DNA of 64,000 bases from Fusobacterium varium (GTDB taxonomy: Bacteria; Fusobacteriota; Fusobacteriia; Fusobacteriales; Fusobacteriaceae). The DNA is taken from the NCBI GenBank assembly GCA_002356455.1, contig AP017968.1, positions 1,550,001 through 1,614,000 on the forward strand, given 5' to 3'. Shown here one piece after another: positions 55,759-64,000 of the stretch. Both the position numbers and the translations under genes were made by a program. The notes below the pieces were generated by a model. It was not told the DNA's origin, did no database searches, and saw only the letters and a program-made list of their open reading frames with translations. Positions within the stretch are counted from its first letter, which is position 1. Each line of letters opens with the position of its first letter.

Positions 55759-55883
55759 AAAATTCCTTTCTAAAAATAGTTTTTCATTAATTATACCATA
55801 TAAGGGACTTCGTTTTTAGTTGATTTTTTTTGGATAATCTTTTATAATGTTGTGTAAGTGATAAAATAATTAGGAGGAAATTT

Positions 55884-57686
55884 ATGTTGCAAAAGCATAA
55901 GAGAAACTTTTCAATAATTGCTCATATAGACCATGGTAAGTCAACAATAGCAGATAGATTGTTAGAATTTACAGGGACTGTGACTAAAAGAGAAATGAAA
56001 GAGCAGCTTCTTGACTCTATGGATTTGGAAAGAGAAAAGGGAATAACAATAAAGGCTCAAGCTGTTACTTTATACTATAAAGCAAAAGATGGGATAGAAT
56101 ATGAATTAAATCTTATAGATACTCCAGGGCATGTGGATTTTATTTATGAGGTATCTAGGTCGCTGGCAGCCTGTGAAGGGGCCCTTCTTGTAGTTGATGC
56201 AGCTCAGGGAGTAGAAGCTCAAACACTAGCCAATGTATATCTAGCCATAGAAAATAATCTGGAAGTAGTACCAGTAATTAATAAAATTGATCTTCCAGCA
56301 GCTGATCCAGAAAAAGTAAAACATGAGATAGAAGATATAATAGGCCTTCCAGCAGATGATGCTGTAATGTGTTCTGGAAAAACAGGTATAGGAATAGATG
56401 ATTTATTAGAAGCAATAGTAGCTAAAGTACCAGCTCCAGCATATGATGAAGAAGCTCCATTAAAGGCATTGATTTTTGATTCTAAATTTGATGACTATAG
56501 AGGAGTTATTACATATGTAAAAGTTTTAGATGGGTCTATAAAAAAAGGAGATAAAATAAAAATCTGGTCTACTGAAAAAGAATTTGATGTATTAGAGGTT
56601 GGAGTATTTTCACCAACAATGAAATCAACAGAAGGACTTACTTCAGGATCAGTTGGATACATAATTACAGGTGTAAAAACTATTCATGATACGAGAGTTG
56701 GAGATACAGTAACTAATGCTAAAGAACCTTGTATGTTTCCATTGGAAGGATTTAAACCAGCTCAATCAATGGTATTTGCCGGAATTTATCCATTATTTAC
56801 AGATGATTATGAAGATTTAAGAGATGCTCTTGAAAAATTACAGTTGAATGATGCTTCTCTTACATATGTACCAGAAACTTCACTAGCTCTAGGTTTTGGA
56901 TTTAGATGTGGATTTTTAGGACTTTTGCATATGGAAATAATTGTTGAAAGATTAAGGAGAGAATATGACATAGATCTTATTTCAACAACTCCATCAGTTG
57001 AATATAAAGTTAATATGGATAAAGGGAATGTTCTTGTTATAGACAATCCTTGTGAATTTCCAGATCCTGGAAAAGGAAGATTATCTGTAGAGGAACCTTT
57101 CATAAGAGGAAAAGTAATAGTACCAAAAGAGTATGTAGGAAATGTAATGGAGCTTTGTCAGGAGAAAAGAGGAATTTTTATAGGTATGGACTTTATAGAT
57201 GATACTAGATCACTTCTTACTTATGAATTGCCACTAGCTGAAATTGTAATTGATTTTTATGATAAATTAAAATCAAGAACTAAAGGTTATGCTTCATTTG
57301 AATATGAACTTGTAGGATATAAAGAATCAGACCTTGTAAAAGTTGATATACTTGTATCTGGTAAACCAGTAGATGCTTTTTCATTTATTGCTCATAGAGA
57401 TGGGGCTTATTCTAGAGGAAGAGCTATTTGCGAAAAACTTAGAGAGGTTATACCAAGACAGCAATTTGAAATACCTATTCAGGCAGCCTTGGGATCAAAA
57501 GTTATAGCAAGAGAAACTATAAAGGCTTTTAGAAAGAACGTTATAGCTAAATGTTATGGTGGAGATATAACAAGAAAGAAAAAACTTCTTGAAAAGCAAA
57601 AAGAAGGAAAGAAAAGAATGAAGAGCATAGGAAATGTTGAAATTCCTCAGGAAGCATTCGTTTCAGTTCTTAAATTAAATGATTAA
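55884..57686 (+). CDS. lepA: Elongation factor 4
   Basis: A 600-residue translational GTPase that back-translocates stalled ribosomes. GTP-binding motifs are AHIDHGKST (G1), DTPGHVDF (G3) and [10 protein letters not shown] (G4), and the EF4-specific C-terminal [26 protein letters not shown] is complete. The length is standard. It starts at ATG 55884 with TTAGGAGG. It is a single gene without obvious partners. Confidence 0.98.
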   Translation: MLQKHKRNFSIIAHIDHGKSTIADRLLEFTGTVTKREMKEQLLDSMDLEREKGITIKAQAVTLYYKAKDGIEYELNLIDTPGHVDFIYEVSRSLAACEGALLVVDAAQGVEAQTLANVYLAIENNLEVVPVINKIDLPAADPEKVKHEIEDIIGLPADDAVMCSGKTGIGIDDLLEAIVAKVPAPAYDEEAPLKALIFDSKFDDYRGVITYVKVLDGSIKKGDKIKIWSTEKEFDVLEVGVFSPTMKSTEGLTSGSVGYIITGVKTIHDTRVGDTVTNAKEPCMFPLEGFKPAQSMVFAGIYPLFTDDYEDLRDALEKLQLNDASLTYVPETSLALGFGFRCGFLGLLHMEIIVERLRREYDIDLISTTPSVEYKVNMDKGNVLVIDNPCEFPDPGKGRLSVEEPFIRGKVIVPKEYVGNVMELCQEKRGIFIGMDFIDDTRSLLTYELPLAEIVIDFYDKLKSRTKGYASFEYELVGYKESDLVKVDILVSGKPVDAFSFIAHRDGAYSRGRAICEKLREVIPRQQFEIPIQAALGSKVIARETIKAFRKNVIAKCYGGDITRKKKLLEKQKEGKKRMKSIGNVEIPQEAFVSVLKLND

Positions 57687-57915
57687 TCAGTAGAATAAAA
57701 GAGAATGACTAATAATATAGAAATATAGATTTAGAATTTTTTAATAGAAAAATTTATTATTAATTTTATTTGTAAAAATAAAATATTAACAGAGTATTGT
57801 TTTTTATGATTTACTTACTTTGTTAATTCCATGAATTTTTCTAATATAGAGATTTCTAAGATTTATTCTAGCTTTTTAGTTGTTCTCTTTTTTAACAATA
57901 AAGGGGGAGAATATT

Positions 57916-59127
57916 TTGAATATAGGTAAAGAAATATTAGATAAATTAAATATATTAAGTAAGATAAGCGAACCATCTAAAGGAGTAACAAGACTATATC
58001 TGACAAAAGAATATTTAGAAGCCAGAAATATTATAGAAAATTGGATGAAAGAAATAGGGCTTACAACAAAAATAGATGGAGTAGGGAATCTTATTGGAGA
58101 ATATAAAAGTAATAATTTAAAAGCAAAGACTCTTGTGATGGGATCACATCAAGACAGTGTAGAAGATGGAGGAAAATTTGATGGTATACTTGGAGTGATA
58201 CTTCCAATAGTATGTATAAAAAATCTTCTTAAAAAATATGAAGAATTAAATTGTAATATAAAAATAATATCATTTGCATATGAGGAAGGAACCACTTATG
58301 GAGCAGCTTGCCTAACAAGCAAAGCAATAGCTGGAACTTTTAAAGAATCTCTTTTGGAATTGGAATATAAAGGAAAGAAACTTAATGATGCTATGAAAAA
58401 ATATGGATTTGATCCTCAAAAAATAGATGAATGTAAATTTAAAAGAGAGGATATAGATACTTTTTTAGAAGTGCATATAGAGCAGGGACCAGTTTTAGAG
58501 TATGAGAATCTATCTGTAGGAATAGTAACTGCTATTCAATCTTGCAACAGGTATTTGATAAATATAAAAGGACAGGCAGGGCATTCAGGAACTATTCCTA
58601 TGAAAATGAGAAAGGATGCAGTAGCTGTAATGGCTGAAATAATATATAAAAGTACAAAACTTGCAGAAGAACTGGGGGAAATGGTTTTAACTTTTGGAAA
58701 AATATCTGTTATTCCTGGAGCAGTAAATGTAATACCAGGAGAAACGGAATTCACAATAGATATAAGAGCAATGAAAAATAAGATATTAATAGATACTATG
58801 AAAAAAATAGAGAATATAATAAAAGAAGTAACTGAAAGTAAAAAAATGGTATATTCAATAAAAATGACTAATGAAATAATGGAAACAGCTTGTAGTTCAA
58901 AAGTAATAAAAGATTTAGAAAAAAGTTTTATAAGGCAGAATACTCCTATTTTTAAACTTCCAAGCGGAGCTGGACATGATGCACAAGAAATGGCAAATAT
59001 TGCTGATATGGGAATGCTTTTTGTGAGATGCATAGATGGAATAAGTCATAATCCAATAGAAGATGTAAGAGAAAAAGATTTAGATGCTGCAGGAAATATA
59101 ATCATGGATTATATTTATAATTTTTAA
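57916..59127 (+). CDS. M20-family amidohydrolase (allantoate amidohydrolase / N-carbamoyl-amino-acid hydrolase type)
   Basis: A 403-residue dinuclear-metal amidohydrolase. Metal ligands are seen in GSHQDSV, GGKFDGILG, AYEEGTTYGA, HIEQGPVLE and the C-terminal ISHNPIED. AGHSGTIPM marks the substrate lid region. Family members cleave allantoate, N-carbamoyl amino acids or ureidoglycine-type compounds. The start is TTG 57916 with an ideal GGGGGAG site; an upstream in-frame ATG (57880) has none. The substrate cannot be fixed. A link to purine breakdown via the Mo-hydroxylase genes 10 kb upstream is only a possibility. Confidence 0.88.
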   Translation: MNIGKEILDKLNILSKISEPSKGVTRLYLTKEYLEARNIIENWMKEIGLTTKIDGVGNLIGEYKSNNLKAKTLVMGSHQDSVEDGGKFDGILGVILPIVCIKNLLKKYEELNCNIKIISFAYEEGTTYGAACLTSKAIAGTFKESLLELEYKGKKLNDAMKKYGFDPQKIDECKFKREDIDTFLEVHIEQGPVLEYENLSVGIVTAIQSCNRYLINIKGQAGHSGTIPMKMRKDAVAVMAEIIYKSTKLAEELGEMVLTFGKISVIPGAVNVIPGETEFTIDIRAMKNKILIDTMKKIENIIKEVTESKKMVYSIKMTNEIMETACSSKVIKDLEKSFIRQNTPIFKLPSGAGHDAQEMANIADMGMLFVRCIDGISHNPIEDVREKDLDAAGNIIMDYIYNF

Positions 59128-59137
59128 AATTTGATAA

Positions 59138-59174
59138 ATAAAATGAGTCTGATTATTATTCAGGCTCATTTTAT
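59138..59174. terminator. Terminator between the M20 gene and the convergent acyltransferase gene
   Basis: AAAATGAGTCTGA pairs with TTCAGGCTCATTTT with one mismatch around ATTATTA; A-run and T-run on the two sides. Confidence 0.78.
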
Positions 59175-59180
59175 AATACT

Positions 59181-60065
59181 TTATTTTTTATTTTTTTTAT
59201 GAAGCTGGCTGTATAAATTCCATCTATCATGAAACCACATCCATTGTTCTGGATATTCTCTGATTACTTCTTCCATTTTAGTTATAAGAAGCTGTGTATT
59301 TACTTGCACATCTTCTTTAAAATTATCAGTTTTGATAAATTCTACCTGTTCTACAACTTTTATTGTGCAAGAGTTGTCTTTGTGCATAATGTTATATCCC
59401 CATACAAATGGAATATCATATTTTAATGCAATTGAAACAGCACCAGTAGGAGCTTTAGTGCTTTCTCCAAAGAAATTAACAATGGCTCCTTTATCTCTAT
59501 GGTCACTGAATAATGCAATTATTCCCTTATTGTTGAGTCTTTCTATAAGCTCTCTGCTTGTTCTCTTACTCTTTTTTAAAATTGTAAGATTGAGATCATT
59601 TTTTCTACTTTCAGTTATAAACTTATCAAGATATGGATTTCTTTGCTTTTTAGCAACAGTAGTAATATTGTAACCTTCTCCAGCTTTTACAGTAGCTTCC
59701 ATATTACCTAAATGAAGTGTAGAAACTACAACGCCTTTATTTTCAGCAGCAGCTTTATGTAAAATTTCTATATTTTCAATTTTTACTCTGCCAGGTTCAT
59801 TTAGATATTTTCCAAACCATAAAGTGCATAAAAAAGCTTTTAACATTATTTTAAAAGATTCAAGAGCAATTTTTTCTCTTTCTTCTTCACTCTTTTCTGG
59901 GAAAGCAAGTTTAAGGTTAGCAAGAGCTATTTCTCTTCTTTTTTTTACTATTTTATATCCAAACCAACCTAAAAATTCTGCAAATTTAAATCTAGTATTT
60001 TCAGGAAAGAGGAGGATAATAAATCTAAAAAACATAATTATCCAATATTGTATTCTATATATCAT
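59181..60065 (-). CDS. LpxL/HtrB-like lipid A acyltransferase
   Basis: A 294-residue protein with one N-terminal membrane helix (IMFFRFIILLF) and the H-x4-D/E acyltransferase motif in TLHLGNMEA (near residue 118). FSDHRDKGAIVNFFG and GYNIMHKDN are further family blocks, and WMWFHDRW ends the conserved region. LpxL-type enzymes add secondary acyl chains to lipid A at the inner membrane, in line with a diderm envelope. The start has AGGAGAT upstream. It is the only gene between two convergent/divergent boundaries. Confidence 0.9.
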   Translation of the reverse strand: MIYRIQYWIIMFFRFIILLFPENTRFKFAEFLGWFGYKIVKKRREIALANLKLAFPEKSEEEREKIALESFKIMLKAFLCTLWFGKYLNEPGRVKIENIEILHKAAAENKGVVVSTLHLGNMEATVKAGEGYNITTVAKKQRNPYLDKFITESRKNDLNLTILKKSKRTSRELIERLNNKGIIALFSDHRDKGAIVNFFGESTKAPTGAVSIALKYDIPFVWGYNIMHKDNSCTIKVVEQVEFIKTDNFKEDVQVNTQLLITKMEEVIREYPEQWMWFHDRWNLYSQLHKKNKK

Positions 60066-60351
60066 GAAATTATCTCCTATAGTAAAATTGTTATTTTAGC
60101 AGAAACATTATAACATAAAATATCAAAAAGGTAAATGAGTCTATTAAAATCCTTGTTTTCATTAAAATTACTAATTTTCAATACATAATTTATAAACTAT
60201 TAGCTAAGTTATTATATAAAAACATATTATACTTAACTTGTTCCTTTTTATAGTTTAATAGACTATATATTTATTTTATTTGTATTAATATTGTTGAGCA
60301 AAAGAAGCATATGGTATAATAAAAATACTGACATTTACAGAGGACTGATTT
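60066..60351. other. Divergent intergenic region
   Basis: A/T-rich region between the LpxL-like gene (leftward) and the pseudogene (rightward). TATAAT at 60315-60320 is a probable -10 for the latter, and GAGGA at 60340-60344 is its ribosome-binding site. I see no other feature. Confidence 0.4.
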
Positions 60352-60690
60352 ATGAAAAAAGTTATATTTATATTAATTATATTCTTAATTAACAAGTTGT
60401 TATAAAAAAAGAGCTGAAGATATTTCAAAACAGGAAATGAGGGACGGAATAATATATGTAATTAATGAAGAAAAACCGTATAGTGGAATATTCATAGAGA
60501 AATATGAAAATGATAAATTCTATGTAATACAGGATAAAAATGGAGAAAATAAAAGTTATTACAAAGGTGGAAAATTGAAACTGGAGAACTGTTTGGAGAA
60601 ATAATATATGGTAATGAAGATATAGAAGAAATTTATTATGAAAAAATGGAAAGTTTAAGAAGTAATTCAATTGATATTGCTGTCTATTGA
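60352..60690 (+). pseudogene. Frameshifted small lipoprotein gene, MORN/YwqK-like
   Basis: ATG 60352 begins MKKVIFILIIFLI, a signal peptide, but stops at 60405. In the +1 frame a lipobox-like S-C-Y-K-K (Cys at 60398-60400) continues as RAEDISKQEMRDGII and EKPYSGIFIEKYENDKFY, then GENKSYYKGGK, and stops at 60604. Returning to the first frame gives IETGELFGEIIYGNEDIEEIYYEKM to a stop at 60690. Two frameshifts therefore break one ~110-residue lipoprotein. The PYSGIF and YYKGGK pieces resemble MORN_2/YwqK-type repeats abundant in fusobacteria. Promoter, ribosome-binding site and terminator are intact, so the decay is recent, or two base-call errors are present. Confidence 0.72.
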
Positions 60691-60703
60691 CAGCTTTTTT
60701 TAT
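60679..60703 (+). terminator. Terminator at the end of the lipoprotein pseudogene
   Basis: GCTGTC (60679-60684) and GACAGC (60689-60694), loop TATT, then TTTTTT. The stem overlaps the final stop codon of the broken gene. Confidence 0.85.
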
Positions 60704-60955
60704 TTTTTAAAATAATAACAAGATAAAAGAAAGGGTTAACACACAGATAAAAAAATGCTATAGAGGGAAAGAATTGAAGAATACAAATATTTGATATATT
60801 TCAAATAAAATTATAAAGATAGAACTTATTTGGAATAGCTTAAAATCTATAACATAAAAATCAAAATTTGGTATTATAATTGCTTAGAATAAGTTCCTGT
60901 GTTATAATTTTAGAAAAAATAGAAATAAAATAATTAAAATCATAGAGGTGAAGTA

Positions 60956-61651
60956 ATGAAAATAGGTATAATAGGTGCAATGAATGAAGAAGTAGTAGAA
61001 TTAAAAGCTGTAATGAGTGATATAAAATCTGAAAAAATTGGAAACCTTGAATTTTTTAATGGTAAACTTTTAGGAAAAGATGTAGTATTAGTTGAAGGTG
61101 GAATAGGAAAGGTAAATGCTGCAATATGTGCTACACTTATAATTAATCATTTCAAAGTAGATAAAGTGTTGTTTACAGGTGTGGCAGGAGGAGTAAATCC
61201 TAATATTAATATAGGAGATATAGTTATAGGAAACGATCTTATAGAACATGATTTTGACAGTACAGCTTTTGGATATGAATTGGGGCAGATACCAAGAATG
61301 GATACTTATATATTTAAAGCAGACCAAAACTTGGTTGATATAGCCTGCAATGTGGCTGAAAAAGAATTTGGAAAATATAGAGTGTGTGTGGGACGTATAG
61401 TAAGTGGAGATGAATTTGTTGCATCAATAGAAAGAATAAAGTGGCTAAGAGATACATTTGAAGCTGATTGTACAGAAATGGAAGGAGCAGCTGTAGCCCA
61501 TGTATGTCATATATTTAATATGCCTTTTCTTATAATAAGAGCAATATCTGATAAAGCTAATCATGATGCAAAAGTTGACTTTCCTGAATTTGTAAAATTG
61601 GCAGCTAAAAATTCAAAAACTATAATAGAGGGGATATTAAACAGACTTTAA
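60956..61651 (+). CDS. mtnN: 5'-methylthioadenosine/S-adenosylhomocysteine nucleosidase
   Basis: A 231-residue nucleosidase that splits methylthioadenosine and S-adenosylhomocysteine to adenine and a thioribose product. The N-terminal IGIIGAMNEEVVELK, LFTGVAGGVN, EMEGAAVAHVC and the catalytic Asp in IIRAISDKAN are all present; length is standard. It starts at ATG 60956 with AGAGGTG. It leads a likely operon with folC and two more genes (gaps of 22 bases or overlaps). Confidence 0.97.
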   Translation: MKIGIIGAMNEEVVELKAVMSDIKSEKIGNLEFFNGKLLGKDVVLVEGGIGKVNAAICATLIINHFKVDKVLFTGVAGGVNPNINIGDIVIGNDLIEHDFDSTAFGYELGQIPRMDTYIFKADQNLVDIACNVAEKEFGKYRVCVGRIVSGDEFVASIERIKWLRDTFEADCTEMEGAAVAHVCHIFNMPFLIIRAISDKANHDAKVDFPEFVKLAAKNSKTIIEGILNRL

Positions 61652-61673
61652 TGAAATTATTGGAGAGATGAAA

Positions 61674-62909
61674 ATGAATATAAATGAATTATTAGATGAA
61701 CTTTATTCATACTCAATGCATGGAATAAAATTAGGATTAGAAAATATAAAAAAAATATGTGAAGAATTGGGAAATCCTCAAAATTCATATAAAATAATTC
61801 ATATAGCTGGAACTAATGGAAAGGGCTCAACTGCTACAACTTTAGAAACTATATTACTTGAAGCAGGTTATAGTGTAGGAAAATACACTTCTCCTCATAT
61901 ATTGAAATTTAATGAGAGAATAAGAGCAGATGGAGAAGATATTTCAGATGAAGATATAGCTCATTATTATGAGATAGTTAAAGAAGCTATAGAAAATATC
62001 AAAATAAAACCAACATTTTTTGAAGTTACAACTGCTATGATGTTCAAATATTTTCAGGACAAAGAAGTGGATTATGTAGTGCTTGAAACTGGTATGGGTG
62101 GCAGATTTGATGCTACTAATATAACTAAAGCAGATTTATGTATAATAACTAATGTTACTTTGGATCATACTGAATATTTAGGAGATACTATTTATAAAAT
62201 AGCCAGAGAAAAAGCAGGAATAATAAAAGAGTGTCCTAAAGTAATAGTAGCAGATAATAATGATGAATTTTTGAAAGCTATAAATGAAGAAAGAGCAAAA
62301 GTAGTTAATGTTTTAGAAAAATATAAATCTGCTGAAGAAAGACTTGATTTTGAAAGATTTATAACAGAAATAAAAATAGATGGAGAGATTTTTGAGTTTT
62401 CTCTGTTTGGAGATTATCAATTTAAAAATTTTCTTTGTGCTTATGAAGCAGCATTAGAGTTAGGAGTATTGAAAGAGATAATAAAGAAAGCAAGTAAGAA
62501 AGTAATATGGCAATGCAGATTTGAAAGATACAGTACTAATCCTCTTGTAGTATTGGATGGAGCTCATAATCCAGATGGAATGATAGAGCTAAAAAAAGTA
62601 ATAGAAAAAGGTTATAAACCAGAAGAGGTAGTAGCTATTGTATCTATATTAAAAGATAAGGATACAAAGAGTATGCTGAAGATTTTAAAAAGTGTTTCAT
62701 CAACTTTAATATTGACATCTCTTGCCGAAAATCCAAGAGGAGTTTCTGGAGAGGAAATATACAAACAACTTTCAGATACAGAAGGATGCACTATAGAAAA
62801 TGATTTGATAAAAGCTTATAAAAAGGCTTTATCTTTGAATAAAAAAATAATTCTTATATGTGGATCTTTTTATCTTTTAAGTAAATTTAAAGAGGAAATA
62901 AATGGGTAG
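61674..62909 (+). CDS. folC: Folylpolyglutamate synthase / dihydrofolate synthase
   Basis: A 411-residue Mur-ligase-like enzyme that adds glutamate to folates. The ATP loop HIAGTNGKGSTATTLE is at about residues 43-58, with KYTSPHILKFNERI, GMGGRFDATN and LDGAHNPDGM as further family blocks. ATG 61674 is preferred over ATG 61668 because GGAGAG lies too close to the latter. Its 3' end overlaps the next gene by 8 bases. A dual dihydrofolate-synthase activity is usual for single-copy bacterial FolC. Confidence 0.95.
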   Translation: MNINELLDELYSYSMHGIKLGLENIKKICEELGNPQNSYKIIHIAGTNGKGSTATTLETILLEAGYSVGKYTSPHILKFNERIRADGEDISDEDIAHYYEIVKEAIENIKIKPTFFEVTTAMMFKYFQDKEVDYVVLETGMGGRFDATNITKADLCIITNVTLDHTEYLGDTIYKIAREKAGIIKECPKVIVADNNDEFLKAINEERAKVVNVLEKYKSAEERLDFERFITEIKIDGEIFEFSLFGDYQFKNFLCAYEAALELGVLKEIIKKASKKVIWQCRFERYSTNPLVVLDGAHNPDGMIELKKVIEKGYKPEEVVAIVSILKDKDTKSMLKILKSVSSTLILTSLAENPRGVSGEEIYKQLSDTEGCTIENDLIKAYKKALSLNKKIILICGSFYLLSKFKEEING

Positions 62910-63183
62910 AAAAGTAAATACTTTAGGAATATTAATAAAAATTTCAATTTTGGGAGTTTTTATATTTTATGAGTATAAGATGTATGAAGAATATAAGAGA
63001 AGTAAGAAAAATCTTGAATATGGACAAAAGATTATCAATAAAGAAGTGAGAGATTCTTTTTTACTGCGAAAAGAAAATTTTTATCTAGATAAGGATTATC
63101 AGCAAAATTTTGATAAGTTAAAAAAAACTGTGCCTGAAAATGAAATATCAGAAGAATTTCAAGGAGGAATAGTATTTGAATAG
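62902..63183 (+). CDS. Small membrane-anchored protein of unknown function
   Basis: A 93-residue protein with one N-terminal membrane helix (ILIKISILGVFIFYEY) followed by a charged, probably coiled-coil tail (KMYEEYKRSKKNLEYGQKI) and an acidic C-terminus. The architecture recalls small septation or anchoring proteins, but I do not recognise a family. It overlaps folC by 8 bases and the HprK-like gene by 8 bases, so all three are translated from one message. Confidence 0.7.
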   Translation: MGRKVNTLGILIKISILGVFIFYEYKMYEEYKRSKKNLEYGQKIINKEVRDSFLLRKENFYLDKDYQQNFDKLKKTVPENEISEEFQGGIVFE

Positions 63184-64000
63184 AGTTAGAAAGTATAAAG
63201 AAAATATTATAGTAAGAGATATAATGGAACATTTTAATATGGATTTGATAAATGAAGGAAATCTTGATTTTGAAATAAATACTCCAAGCCTATATCAGAT
63301 AGGGTATGAATTGATAGGTTTTTTTGATGAGGATGGAGATGAATTGAATAAGTATCTTCATATATTCGGAAAAAAAGAAGCTATGTTTGTAGATAAATTA
63401 TCTTCAGAAAAAAAATCTGATATGTGGAATAAATATTTTACATATAATTTTCCAGCTCTTATTATAACTGGAGAAACAAAAGTTACAAAAGAAATGGTAG
63501 AGGCTGCTAAAAAGAATAATAAAACTATATTGAAAAGCCCTATGAGAACTTCTAAAACTATAAGAGAATTAAAATTCTTTTTATCTAAAGAATTAGCTGA
63601 AGAAAAAATGATTAATGGTTATATGCTCCTTGAAATACTTGGAGTAGGAGTAATGCTTACTGGATATGAAGATGCAAAACTTGGAGTAACTATAGAACTT
63701 TTAGAAAGAGGGCATAAACTCATAACTGATAATAATCTTATTATAAAAAGAGTGGCTGAGAATGATTTAGAAGGGTATAATCGTTTTGATAAGACTATAA
63801 TGGACAGTCATTTTTTTATAGTAAATAATAGAGATGGAAGTAAAATAGATGTAACTACTCAGTTTGGAATAAAAGCAACAAGAAAAATGAAAAGAATAGA
63901 TATGCTTGTAGTGCTTGAAGAATGGGATGAAAAAAAGTTTTATGACAGACTTGGTTTAGATGAAGTACATGAAGAATTTTTAGGAGAAAAAATTCCGAAA
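63176..64000 (+). CDS. HPr kinase/phosphorylase-like protein with degenerate active site (cut by window edge)
   Basis: 275 residues are visible, without a stop codon, starting at TTG 63176 with AAGGAGG at 63161-63167. The order of segments follows HprK. An N-terminal domain (IVRDIMEHFNMDLINEG, then QIGYELIGFFDE) is followed by GVGVMLTG, ELLERGHKLITD, and RKMKRIDMLVVLEEWDE with YDRLGLDE. The Walker A loop GDSGIGKSE is replaced by GYEDAKLGV at residue 163 onward. The Asp-Asp pair after RGHxL reads Asp-Asn. The signature EIRGLGIINV region reads SHFFIVNNRDGSKIDV. It is probably not an active HPr kinase. It is co-translated with the 93-residue membrane protein. Confidence 0.82.
   Translation, partial: MNRVRKYKENIIVRDIMEHFNMDLINEGNLDFEINTPSLYQIGYELIGFFDEDGDELNKYLHIFGKKEAMFVDKLSSEKKSDMWNKYFTYNFPALIITGETKVTKEMVEAAKKNNKTILKSPMRTSKTIRELKFFLSKELAEEKMINGYMLLEILGVGVMLTGYEDAKLGVTIELLERGHKLITDNNLIIKRVAENDLEGYNRFDKTIMDSHFFIVNNRDGSKIDVTTQFGIKATRKMKRIDMLVVLEEWDEKKFYDRLGLDEVHEEFLGEKIPK

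Noticed and set aside
58536-59033. 165-codon minus-strand frame inside the M20 amidohydrolase gene
   Set aside because: Antisense of a clear enzyme gene; composition reflects codon bias, no supporting signals.

Overview
The window is AT-rich, densely packed bacterial DNA that reads as a Fusobacterium chromosome, probably from a glycerol- and lysine-fermenting species such as F. varium or F. ulcerans (species is inference). The evidence is the complete lysine fermentation set kal-kce-kdd-kamABCDE, a ~3,600-residue type Va autotransporter of the fusobacterial kind, lipoproteins and OmpA/LpxL-type outer-membrane genes typical of a diderm, and very A/T-biased codons. I saw no rRNA, tRNA or CRISPR array.

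Layout. 1-4.7 kb: a cut LysE-type exporter, a zinc-ribbon protein, two small unknown genes, then a peptide-use group (M19 dipeptidase, PhzF-like protein, POT peptide transporter). 4.76-6.52 kb: an intact IS1182-family element. 6.5-7.5 kb: a tandem two-domain rubredoxin and a cNMP-binding protein. 7.6-16.6 kb: a promoter with a palindrome in it, a lysine riboswitch, and the lysine fermentation operon. 16.6-25.3 kb: L,D-transpeptidase, OmpA-like lipoprotein, MATE exporter, SDR, unknown lipoprotein, aminotransferase, two-subunit Fe-S fumarase, and a small Cys-rich protein. 25.5-31.8 kb: glycerol module (glpP, glpF, glpK, then a GlpA-like/GlpB-like/DUF1667 triad). 31.8-33.6 kb: a second, almost identical IS1182 copy in the same orientation. 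34-44.8 kb: the giant autotransporter. 44.8-48.5 kb: moaA-MOSC divergent from yqeB-xdhC and ridA. 48.6-51.5 kb: a TSUP membrane protein and dhaKLM. 51.6-60 kb: an LplT-PlsC-acyl-ACP synthetase triple fusion, a YgjP-like metallopeptidase, lepA, an M20 amidohydrolase and an LpxL-like acyltransferase. 60-64 kb: a frameshifted small lipoprotein gene, mtnN, folC, a small membrane protein, and a degenerate HPr-kinase-like gene that runs off the end.

How the parts work together. Lysine is isomerised by KamA (3 position) and KamDE (5,6 position, kept active by KamBC), oxidised by Kdd, cleaved with acetyl-CoA by Kce, and deaminated by Kal. The riboswitch in front of kal suggests the operon is tuned by lysine itself. 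Glycerol enters by GlpF, is phosphorylated by GlpK and oxidised by the GlpA/B-like proteins. Dihydroxyacetone enters through DhaKLM. The leaders of glpF and dhaK carry the same promoter-antiterminator-terminator arrangement with shared sequence, so both are probably controlled by the GlpP protein encoded next to glpF. The most notable leads are this shared GlpP-type leader, the riboswitch on a catabolic operon, the HprK-like protein that has lost its catalytic motifs, the tandem rubredoxin, and the three-domain phospholipid-repair fusion.
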